Assembly: GCA_036845225.1 (NCBI GenBank)
Contig: DAIUEJ010000013.1
Coordinates: 1 to 60,590 of the forward strand
Source: FEN-680 sp036845225
Lineage (GTDB): Bacteria; Actinomycetota; Geothermincolia; Fen-727; Anoxymicrobiaceae
Direction of reading: 5' to 3'
DNA: 60,590 nucleotides
The notes beneath the pieces are model-generated. The model did no database searches. It was not told the origin of the DNA and saw only the letters and a list, made by a program, of their open reading frames with translations. Below, in pieces: positions 16,310 to 24,000 of the stretch (position 1 is its first letter; every line of letters begins with the position of its first letter). The translations under genes and the position numbers were made by a program.

Positions 16310-17086
16310 TCACTGAGTAACCGGTTTCTCCCTGTGGGTCGCGCTGCCGAGCAGGCTGGTGGCGCCTTCGACCGACTCGTCCGTTATCCAGGAGCTCAGC
16401 AGCGGGTCGCCGGCTTCCATGACGCGCTCGATGCGGTCGATAGTGTCGCCGCGCAGTTGGCGCTTGATATCCTTATATCCCCGGCGCGGCAGGGCGGCGA
16501 GCGCGGTTGCGATCTCCATTGCCCTGGCGGCGACCTGGTCGGGCGGGACCACCTCATCGAACGCCCCCGCGTCGAGCATCTCCGCGGGGCCTGCCAGCGC
16601 TCCGGTGAGGATCATGGTGCGGGCGGTGTCGTTTTGAAGCTCGGCCTTCAGCACCTCGATGGTGGAGACGGGGAACGGTATGCCGGCGCGGACTTCCGTC
16701 ACTCCGAACAGGAAAGGCCCTTCGGCGCAGACCCGGTAGTCGCACGAGACCGCCAGGATGAAGCCTCCTGCGATCGCGTGGCCGTTGATGGCGGCGACCG
16801 TCGGGCGCGGGAACGCGTACACGGTGGTGATCACGCGATTGACGCTCTCGATAAGCGCGCGTTGTTCGGGGGGCGCATACTGCGGCACCGCCTTGAGGTC
16901 GAGTCCGGCGGTGTAAGAGCTCCCGGCGCCTGTGATGATGACGGCGGACACGCTGTCGTCGCTCGCGAGGAAGGCGAGCGCGTCTTCCGCTTCGGTGACT
17001 AGCTCGAGGTTGATGGCATTAACCGGCGGACGGTTGATGCGCATGACCGCTACGGCGCCTTCGCGCTCGATCTCGATAAACTCCAC
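16310..17086 (-). CDS. Enoyl-CoA hydratase/isomerase family protein, 258 aa
   Basis: Crotonase fold with oxyanion-hole loops TAGLDLKAV (near 60) and NGHAIAGGFILAVSCDYR (near 100-118). The position that carries a catalytic Glu in hydratases reads FLFGVTEVRAGIPFP. The C-terminus is short. It probably acts on acyl-CoA in beta-oxidation or a related pathway; whether hydratase, isomerase or hydrolase cannot be told. The GTG start at 17086 is preceded by GGAGGAGCG. The GC-rich 36-bp tandem array lies immediately upstream and would be part of its promoter or leader. Confidence 0.85.
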   Translation of the reverse strand: MEFIEIEREGAVAVMRINRPPVNAINLELVTEAEDALAFLASDDSVSAVIITGAGSSYTAGLDLKAVPQYAPPEQRALIESVNRVITTVYAFPRPTVAAINGHAIAGGFILAVSCDYRVCAEGPFLFGVTEVRAGIPFPVSTIEVLKAELQNDTARTMILTGALAGPAEMLDAGAFDEVVPPDQVAARAMEIATALAALPRRGYKDIKRQLRGDTIDRIERVMEAGDPLLSSWITDESVEGATSLLGSATHREKPVTQ

Positions 17087-17106
17087 CGCTCCTCCCCTCC
17101 TGTGGT

Positions 17107-17350
17107 TGCCGGCGGGACGCCGGCGCTACGTTCCCCAGTGTTTGCCGGCGGGACGCCGGCGCTACGTTCCCCAGTGTTTGCCGGCGGGACGCCGGCNNNN
17201 NNNNNNNNNNNNNNNNNNNNNNNNNNNNNNNNNNNNNNNNNNNNNNNNNNNNNNNNNNNNNNNNNNNNNNNNNNNNNNNNNNNNNNNNNNNNNNNNGGCG
17301 GGACGCCGGCGCTACGTTCCCCAGTGTTTGCCGGCGGGACGCCGGCGCTA
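17107..17350. repeat. 36-bp tandem array of GC-rich hairpin units, interrupted by 100 N
   Basis: Unit of 36 bp: TGCCGGCGGGACGCCGGC followed by GCTACGTTCCCCAGTGTT. Copies start at 17107, 17143 and 17179; two more follow the N run. The copies are identical. Each holds the stem GCCGGC/GCCGGC around GGGAC. The true copy number is unknown because of the gap. There are no spacers, so it is not CRISPR. Confidence 0.95.
17197..17296. other. Assembly gap of 100 N
   Basis: A run of exactly 100 N inside the tandem array, typical of a scaffold join of unknown length. Confidence 0.98.
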
Positions 17351-17989
17351 CTACTCAGTCAGCGCAGTGGGCAGGGCGCAGGCCGCGCCCGGCTCCGCGT
17401 CCGTCCTGCGTCCGGTTATAGACTCGAGCGTCAGGCGACAGGTGTTCGCCGTCAAGTTCGAGATGAACATGCCTTTCATCGCGGCCAGCACGTGGTTCCT
17501 CCCCGGCAGCGGCCAGAGCATCTCGAACTGCTCTACTATCTCCGGCGGCACACCCTCCGGCTCGGTCAGGAAAGCCCGCACGTAGGTAAGCGCCGCGTGG
17601 GTCCGGGCGTCAAACCTGTCGGGGTCCAGCCTGATGAGGTCCGTGATCTGCTCGTCGCTCAGTCCCGCAGCTCGACCGAACTGCGTGTGCGCGTAGAGTC
17701 ACGTAGGGCAACTGTCCGCCGTGGCGGTGACGATCATTATCTGTTCGCGGAAAGTCGGGGTTATGGCGCGGCGGAAGTAGACCTCGGCAATCGGGACCAG
17801 CATCGCGAGCTGCTCGCGCTGGTGGTACATGAAATGCGAGAGGCTGCGGTAACGCCTTCCGCCCGCGGGCACGTGCCCGCTCTCCCAATCGAGTTCGTGC
17901 AGGGTTGCCTGGGGTTCGGGCCGCCAGTTTACCGCGACCAGTGCGCCGAACCCGATGAGTCCGACCGCAGCGAGCTTCCACTTCTTCAC
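17351..17989 (-). CDS. AhpD-like (CMD-family) membrane-anchored selenoprotein, 212 aa with Sec97
   Basis: GTG 17989 follows GGAGGAG. Residues 1-25 are a signal anchor (MKKWKLAAVGLIGFGALVAV). The carboxymuconolactone decarboxylase/AhpD domain has Glu82 (FREQIMI), Cys94, then an in-frame TGA (17699-17701) at residue 97, then Leu-Tyr-Ala-His101. The family motif is C-x-x-C-x-x-x-H, so the TGA replaces the second Cys. The frame continues in phase with good coding use (FGRAAGLSDEQITDLIRLDP) through the rest of the domain to TAG at 17351. A SECIS-like hairpin follows the TGA (17666-17685). AhpD proteins are CxxC peroxide/disulfide reductases, and Sec forms of this family are known. I read this as a real selenoprotein; it will often be misannotated as two fragments. 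Confidence 0.85.
17666..17685 (-). promoter_or_regulatory. Bacterial SECIS element for Sec insertion at TGA 17699-17701
   Basis: In the mRNA, 13 nt after the UGA, CGCAGUUC and GAGCUGCG form an 8-bp stem (one U-G pair) closed by the loop GGUC. E. coli fdhF has the same GGUC apical loop on its SelB-binding hairpin, at a similar distance from UGA. The element is within the reading frame, as expected in bacteria. Confidence 0.8.
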
Positions 17990-18085
17990 GGGACTCCTCC
18001 CCTTTATTGACGAGATGATTATATCGCCGGGACCCGATTGACGGTATGCGTGCCGCCGCTCCGGAGCACCCGGACGCCCGCGGGT

Positions 18086-18098
18086 TATACTACGTGCA
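18086..18098 (+). promoter_or_regulatory. Leaderless promoter of the DUF488 gene
   Basis: TATACT at 18086-18091 lies 6 nt before the ATG at 18098, so transcription would start at or next to the A of ATG. No ribosome binding site is present. The promoter at 34682 has the same spacing and nearly the same sequence. Confidence 0.6.
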
Positions 18099-18619
18099 TG
18101 GGACGGGACTCAGACGGCGCACCGGAAGTCTATACGTTCGGGCATTCGAACCATCCGCTCGAGCACTTCCTCTATCTGCTCGACGATACCGAGATCGAGG
18201 TCGTGTTGGACGTTCGCTCGACGCCCTACTCGCGGTACGCACCGCACTTCAAGAGAGGCACGCTGGAGGACTCGCTCGCCCATGACGGCATCGAGTACAT
18301 CTACATGGGCGACGTCCTTGGCGGGCGCCCGAAGGACCCCGCTTTCCAGAGCGAAAAAGGCGGGATAGACTACGAGAAGCTGGCGGCGAGCGCGGGATTC
18401 ATTGAAGGCATCGAGAAGCTGGTGGCCCTGGTCGAAGCAACCGGGGGGCGCGTGGCGGTCATGTGCGCGGAAGAGGACCCGGCGCGGTGCCACCGAACAC
18501 GGTTGTTAGCGCCTGCCTTGCGCAAGCGGGGTGTGCGCATCTGGCATATCAGGGGCACAGGCGCGGTGGTCCCGGACAAGGAGCCCGAGACCGGCGCCGA
18601 GCAGCAGCCGCTTCTTTGA
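18098..18619 (+). CDS. DUF488 family protein, 173 aa
   Basis: Shows the DUF488 landmarks: TFGHSNHPLEHFLYLL at the start, VVLDVRSTPYSRYAPHF, and CAEEDPARCHRTRLLAPAL near the C-terminus with the conserved Cys-Glu and Cys-His-Arg. Function is unknown in the family; the second Cys motif suggests nucleotide or metal chemistry. ATG 18098 is chosen because the homologous region starts there and TATACT stands 6 nt before it; a longer in-frame start would cover that promoter. A DUF1622 gene follows 27 bp later on the same strand. Confidence 0.85.
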   Translation: MGRDSDGAPEVYTFGHSNHPLEHFLYLLDDTEIEVVLDVRSTPYSRYAPHFKRGTLEDSLAHDGIEYIYMGDVLGGRPKDPAFQSEKGGIDYEKLAASAGFIEGIEKLVALVEATGGRVAVMCAEEDPARCHRTRLLAPALRKRGVRIWHIRGTGAVVPDKEPETGAEQQPLL

Positions 18620-18646
18620 CGGCGGGCAGGGACGGGAAGGGTAGAC

Positions 18647-19054
18647 ATGCACTTCACTAACGTCATGGACGCGATCAGCAAGATCGTCGATGCCGCGGGC
18701 GTCGGGGTCATCGCCGTCGGCCTCTTCATCTCGACCGCGTTGTTCGTCTGGAACAAGTTCAAGGAATGGCGCAGCAAGGAGAAAGCCTACGGGGACGAGA
18801 GTTTCAGGCAGCTGCGCGAGAGCCTCGGCAGGAGCATCCTGCTGGGCCTCGAGTTCCTGATCGCCGGGGACATCATCCGGACCGTCGCCGTGGCGCCCAC
18901 CTTCTACAACCTCGGGACCCTTGCCATCCTGGTGGTCATCAGGTCGTTCCTGAGCTGGGGACTGTCGATGGAGATCGAAGGGCGCTGGCCGTGGCAGCCG
19001 TCGCGGCCGGGCGACAAGAAGCCCGTCGGGTTCCGCGAAAAGGATGCAGAATAA
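18647..19054 (+). CDS. DUF1622 family membrane protein, 135 aa
   Basis: Two or three membrane helices: GVGVIAVGLFISTALFVW, LLGLEFLIAGDIIRTVAV and LGTLAILVVIRSFLSWGLSM. The cytoplasmic segment FRQLRESLGRSILLGLEFLI is the DUF1622 signature. Role unknown. It is probably co-transcribed with DUF488 upstream. A hairpin-forming palindromic repeat lies 20 bp after its stop. Confidence 0.8.
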   Translation: MHFTNVMDAISKIVDAAGVGVIAVGLFISTALFVWNKFKEWRSKEKAYGDESFRQLRESLGRSILLGLEFLIAGDIIRTVAVAPTFYNLGTLAILVVIRSFLSWGLSMEIEGRWPWQPSRPGDKKPVGFREKDAE

Positions 19055-19074
19055 GGGCTGAAAACTCAGCTCGT

Positions 19075-19117
19075 GTGAAAAAAAACGGCGAAAAAGTGCC
19101 TGACCCCTCTTTTTCAC
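19075..19117. repeat. Palindromic repeat, GTGAAAAA-arm form
   Basis: The arms GTGAAAAA and TTTTTCAC surround AAAGTGCCTGACCCCT. It lies between DUF1622 and the ornithine-cyclodeaminase-like gene and could act as a terminator for the first. Confidence 0.85.
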
Positions 19118-19133
19118 AAACAAGGAGAACGGC

Positions 19134-20219
19134 GTGGGGTTCGAGCTTCCGAAGTACACCGAGCCGGAGTTTGCGAGCGAGCGGCTGGCGTCGTCTCCCG
19201 ACGCGCGGCTCGAGCGGGTGGTCAAGCCGGGGGTCGCGCCCGAGGGCTACCACGCGACGACCATCTATCCGGAGTACATCAAGGTCGGTGGGCGCTGGCT
19301 GCTGGCGAACGAGAGCCGGATGGACTGCGTGATCGTCGCGCGCGACGGCGACGTGCTGGAGGTCAAGGAGTTCAGGAGGCTCGAGCCGGGCGAGATGGTC
19401 GTGGTCGGGCGCTCGGAGGACGGCTCCGAGGGGATCCTCGTGTACGCCGAAGGCTTCTCTTACGACGGCGGGCCCACCGAACCGTTCGTGTTCAGGACGG
19501 GCAGGACCCGCGAGACCGCTTACTCGATGGACTACGACCGGCTGTACGACCTCCTCGACTTCGAGCGGGAGAACGGCTACGTGGTGTGGGTGCTCGGGCC
19601 GGCCGTGGCGTTCGACAGCGACTCGCGCCAGGCGATGTCCGGGCTCATAGAGACCGGTTACGTTGACGCCGTGCTCGCGGGTAACGCGCTGGTGACCCAC
19701 GACCTCGAGGCGTCAGTATTCAAGACGGGGCTCGGGCAGAACATCTACACGCAGGTGTCCGAGGTGGGCGGGCACTACAACCACCTGGACACCCTCAACA
19801 GGGCGCGCGAGGCCGGGTCTATCGAGGAGCTCATCCGGCGCGAGAACGTCGATGACGGGATCGTTGCGGCCTGCGTGAAGGCCGGCGTGCCGCTGGTGAC
19901 CGCAGGCTCCATACGGGACGACGGGCCGATGCCGGAGACCATCGGAGATGTCTACGCATCGCAGGACGCGATGCGGGCCCACGCCAGGAAAGCCACTACG
20001 CTGATCGCGCTGGCGACCCAGTTGCACGCGATCGCCGCCGGCAACATGACACCGTCATACCAGGTCGTGGACGGGCAGGTGCGCCCTGTCTACATCTACG
20101 TGGTGGACGTCTCGGAGTTCGCGGTCAACAAGCTGCGCGACCGAGGGACGCTCGAGGTCACGTCCATCGTTACCAACGTTCAGGATTTCCTGGTTCTCCT
20201 CGGGCGCCGCCTGCTCTGA
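19134..20219 (+). CDS. TIGR00300-type (LOR/SDH) protein, ornithine-cyclodeaminase-like, 361 aa
   Basis: The sequence matches the TIGR00300 family: N-terminal LOR/SDH bifunctional-enzyme region (FELPKYTEPEF, residues about 1-110) and a C-terminal Rossmann-like part (YVVWVLGPAVAF, LAGNALVTHDLEASVF, TGLGQNIY, GGHYNHLDTLN). Archaeal members convert ornithine to proline and ammonia, and the same domain is the C-terminal half of cyanobacterial ArgZ/AgrE. GTG 19134 follows AAGGAGA (19122-19128). The stop TGA abuts an inverted repeat pair shared with the converging cyclase gene. An ArgZ-N-terminal-like gene lies at 33493. Confidence 0.75.
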   Translation: MGFELPKYTEPEFASERLASSPDARLERVVKPGVAPEGYHATTIYPEYIKVGGRWLLANESRMDCVIVARDGDVLEVKEFRRLEPGEMVVVGRSEDGSEGILVYAEGFSYDGGPTEPFVFRTGRTRETAYSMDYDRLYDLLDFERENGYVVWVLGPAVAFDSDSRQAMSGLIETGYVDAVLAGNALVTHDLEASVFKTGLGQNIYTQVSEVGGHYNHLDTLNRAREAGSIEELIRRENVDDGIVAACVKAGVPLVTAGSIRDDGPMPETIGDVYASQDAMRAHARKATTLIALATQLHAIAAGNMTPSYQVVDGQVRPVYIYVVDVSEFAVNKLRDRGTLEVTSIVTNVQDFLVLLGRRLL

Positions 20220-20312
20220 TGCAAAATAGGGACAGGCACCATTTTGCATTTTGCGATGGCGAGTACGATGTAGAGCCTGAAATGCAAAATGGTGCCTGTC
20301 CCTATTTTGCAT
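20219..20312. repeat. Inverted pair of GCAAAA-type palindromic repeats between convergent genes
   Basis: Two 31-bp arms (20219-20249 and 20282-20312) are exact inverted copies. Each is itself a hairpin: ATGCAAAAT, AGGGACAGGCACC, ATTTTGCAT. The A of the plus-strand stop TGA is its first base, and it encodes the last two codons plus the TAG stop (complement of 20302-20304) of the cyclase gene. Confidence 0.95.
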
Positions 20313-20934
20313 GGAGGATTGCGCGGGCGGGCGCGCCTTCGGCGCCGACGACGCGCAGCGGCAGGCAGATCAGCTCGCACGGACCTGCGGGGACATCCGC
20401 CAGATAGACCCCTTCGATGATCCAGATGCCACCACCAAGAAGAGTGCGGTGGACCGGGCACGCGACGTCCATATCCGTCGGGCCGACTGAGAGGTAATCG
20501 ATCGCGACGCACCGCACCCTACGCTCGACGAGGTACTCCGCCGCCTCGACAGAGATGTACACGTAGCTTTCCATGAAGGGCATGTCGTGCCATGCCTTCT
20601 TTGAGTTCGCGGTCTTGAAGAGCAGGCGCTCGCCTTGCTGGATGTCATTCCCATCGAGCTCGCCGGGCTTGATCGACTCCTCATCCTCTATCTCTATCAC
20701 CCGGGCGGGGCCGACGGTGGCGCCCAGCGGCAGCTCGTCGATGCTCTTGCCGCCTTCGAGGAAGTGGAGCGGCGCGTCCATGTGGGTGCCGGCGTGGGTG
20801 CTCATGGTGATCATGGAGATGTTGTAGTCGCAGCCTTGCTCGAGGGTCAGGCGCCGCGCGAACTCGAAAGGCACGTCCCCGGGCCAGCCGGCAACGCCGT
20901 TGCTTAGCGGCATGCTGATGTCTATCCAGTCCAT
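20302..20934 (-). CDS. Cyclase-family (kynurenine-formamidase-like) hydrolase, 210 aa
   Basis: The metal-binding signature HAGTHMDAPLHF (about residues 47-58), the opening DISMPLSNGVAGWPGD and YLSVGPTDMDVACPVHRTLL define the cyclase family (Pfam Cyclase). Members hydrolyse N-formylkynurenine or related amides with Mn/Zn. The substrate is not known; no tryptophan-degradation genes are nearby. ATG 20934 follows GGAGG at good spacing. The final residues (ILHAK) and the TAG come from the palindromic repeat. Converges with the ornithine-cyclodeaminase-like gene. Confidence 0.85.
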   Translation of the reverse strand: MDWIDISMPLSNGVAGWPGDVPFEFARRLTLEQGCDYNISMITMSTHAGTHMDAPLHFLEGGKSIDELPLGATVGPARVIEIEDEESIKPGELDGNDIQQGERLLFKTANSKKAWHDMPFMESYVYISVEAAEYLVERRVRCVAIDYLSVGPTDMDVACPVHRTLLGGGIWIIEGVYLADVPAGPCELICLPLRVVGAEGAPARAILHAK

Positions 20935-20951
20935 GTGTCCTCCACTTCCCG

Positions 20952-21011
20952 TGCCGGCGAGACGCCGGCGCTACGGCTTGAACCACCCTGCCGGCGAGAC
21001 GCCGGCGCTAC
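20952..21011. repeat. Two copies of the GC-rich hairpin repeat (GAGAC variant)
   Basis: TGCCGGCGAGACGCCGGCGC followed by TAC occurs at 20952-20974 and 20989-21011. It is related to the units at 17107-17350 and, inverted, at 55957-56036. The TAG stop of the addA-type gene (complement of 21008-21010) lies in the second copy. Confidence 0.9.
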
Positions 21012-24000
21012 GAAACATCTATCAGCCTGTCTGCCCGCACGAAGTATAGCGCGGTCTCCTTGACCTTCTCCCCGGTGCACTCCTCGAAGGCACGAGTATA
21101 CAGCCTGACCTGCGGGGCATAGTGCTCTGCCAACGGGGCGAAGTCTCCATCGCCCGGGACAGAGTCTGTCTTGTAGTCGACCACGACCCAGCCGCCGTCC
21201 TCCTCGAAGGCGAGGTCGATCGAGCCGCGGACGAGCGTGGGCCCCTCAGCATCCTCGTCGAGCACCACTCCGAATGGCACTTCGATCAGGCGCCGCGCCG
21301 CCTCGTGCGCGCGCCGCCAGATTTCGGACGCCGCGACGGCCCTGACCGTGGCGACCAGGTCGTTCAGGCGATCCGGGTCGATGCCGGCCTCCTCGAGGGC
21401 AGCGGCCGCGAACACTTCCAGGTCGGCCCCGGCGTTTTTCATCGCCAGTTCGAGCGCCTGGTGCACCGCTCCGCCCCACTCGACCCCGTGCTCTCCCTCG
21501 GGCACGAAGGCGGTTTCTGTCCCATCGAGTTCCGCGAAGGAGACAAGGCTGAATCCCCTCACCCCAGCCCTCGCCCTCTCCCCCAAGGGGAGAGGGAGAT
21601 AATCACCGCTTTCCCCCGGGGGGAGAGGGAGATAGTCGCCGGAGAGCGCGTACTCCTTCGCCGCGCGGACCGCGAAAGTCGGGCCGCACAAGACTCCTAT
21701 GCGCTCTGTGATCGCGGCTTCCGCTGCTCGCACGTCCTCAGGGGCGACCCTGGTGAGTGGCCCGACCGGCGTCGCGGTGACATCAGGTCGCCCCAACACC
21801 TGGCAGCCGGCCAGGTAAGGTGAGAGCGCGGACCAGATGCTGGTAGCCTTTGCGACAGGCTGCCGCGTCACGACGAGCATCGACTCGGCGCGCGTAACCG
21901 CGACGTAACGCAGGCGCGTCGCCTCCGCGTCCTGGAAGACCTTCTCCGACTCCTGCCTTGCGTCCCACTCTTCGGGATGCCCGAGCATCACCGGGCTGAA
22001 GTTGGTCTCCCGGTAGATCCCCATATAGCCGCGCACCACCGCGCCCGATCGGTCCACGTGGTGCCTTATGGTCGGATTCATGGTGCTCTTCGGGCCGGCA
22101 AGGAAGACCACCGGCGCCTGGAGCCCCTTTGCCTTGTGGAGGTTGAGCACCTGCACGGAGGTGCCCGTCGGGGGCACCGCCGAGATGCCGTCGAAGCTCT
22201 GGTCGCGTCCCCCCGCTGTAAGGATGTCATACAGCATATCGACCAGCGCGCCGAGTGTGGGCAAGGTGTCCTGCGCCGCCCTGAGCATCTCGAGCGCCTT
22301 CGCGACGCTGCCGGCCTGGACGCTTCCGCCTTCCCTGGAGGCCGCGAGCACCATCAGCCCGAGGTCGGCGCAGATGCGTTCGATGGCGGCGACCGGCGGC
22401 ATCTTCTGAAGCCACAATGAATATCTTGTCAGCCTCTCGAACGCGTCTCCGATCGAGGCAGCCGCGCCGGCGTCGAGGCCCTCGGGGAGGGGCACCTGGT
22501 AGTTGAAGCGCCCTCCGGCGGCCTTGAACGAGTACAGGTCCGCGTCGCTGACCCCGAACAGCTCGCTGCGGAGCGTCGCGACCAGTGCGACCGGGTTGTC
22601 CTGCTGGGCGACGGCATCGAGGCAGCCGCGCAGCAGTCGAAGCTCGCGCACTTCGCTCAGGGCGGTCCCGCCGGTGACCTGGTGTGGGATGCCCAGGCGC
22701 TGGAGAGCGCGCGCGTAGGTCGAGAGCCGTTTCTTGTTGTAGGCGATGACCATGAAGTCGCCCGGCTCGACCGCGGACGCGGCCTCCTGCCCCGGGCGGA
22801 GCAGCTCCAGGCCGCTGTCCAGCGCCACTTTTATGGCGCGCGAGACAGCGTCGGCGTCGTCCTCGAACCCGGCGACGGCCTCGCTGCCCTTACACAGCTC
22901 CGGGTCCACCTCGATGACCCTGGCGCCGGAAAGCGGAGTCGCCGGAGGTGCCTCGCGCCCGGGGTCAAGAGCCACGTAGGCCGGCGATTCGTCTGTTGCC
23001 GCTACGGGGAACTGCGCCGCGAACGCCGTATTCGTCCACGTTATGAGTTCCTCGATGGCCCTGAAGTTCGCGGATAGTTCGACCACGCGCCCGTTCTTCC
23101 CGATTATCTCCTTCACGTCGTTGTAGGTGACGATATCCGCGCGCCTGAAGCGGTAGATAGACTGCTTCGGGTCGCCCACGACGAAGAGCGAACCGGGCCT
23201 GGGCTTGCACGCCTTCCAGTCGGTCTCGTTCGGGTCGTCCGCGGTCAGGAACAGCATGACCTGCGCCTGAATAGGGTCGGTGTCCTGGAACTCGTCCACC
23301 AGCAGGTGCGTGAAGCGCGCGTTGAAGTACGCCCGGACCTGCGGCTTATCGCGCAGCAAATCGGCGGCCTTCATGAGGAGGTCCTGGAAGTTGAGCTTGC
23401 CCCTGCGGGCGCGGATGTCGTCGTACAGCGCCCTCGCGCCTGTGAGCGCCTTCATCGACTCGCGGTAGCGGATCTCCCTGACGGCCTCGAGGACGGGGTG
23501 CACCACCTCGCGCACGCGCTTCCACTCGGCCTGTTCGTCTTTCGCGAACTCGGCCCAGCCCGCCTTCTTGACGTCGTTGCTCATGCTGGGCGCGTCTCGG
23601 TCGAACTGCTCGAGGACATCGATCAGCGCGGGCAGCTCGTCGAGGTCACTCCTCTGGACCAGCCACGGCAGACGGCGGTACTCGTGGACCAGCCTCCGCC
23701 CGCCCGACGGTGGAGGCGGGTCATCCGGCAGGTGGTCGCAAGCCCTCATGCGTTTGGCATAAACCTTGATGGTTGTTTTCACGTCATCGAGCCCCGGGAG
23801 GATGCGCTCGGGGGGCGGCACCGGCCACTCATCGACGTCCGGGAAATCGGCGAAGGCTACAAAGGCGTCGGCGAGGTCCGTGACCGTGAGCCCGAGCTCG
23901 TGAAGCTCGGTCATGATCCCTTCGGGGTCGTCGGCGATGAGGCGCGCGGCGTACTCGTCCCATGCCTCCAACCGCAGAAGCCGGTCCTCCTCCTCTTCGA

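Noticed and set aside
17107..17350. 36-bp repeats as a CRISPR array
   Set aside because: The units abut without spacers and are GC hairpins found elsewhere singly; there are no cas genes.
17699..17701. Genetic code change (TGA as Trp) to explain the AhpD gene
   Set aside because: Many intact genes in the window end in TGA, and the position is a Cys, not Trp, in the family.
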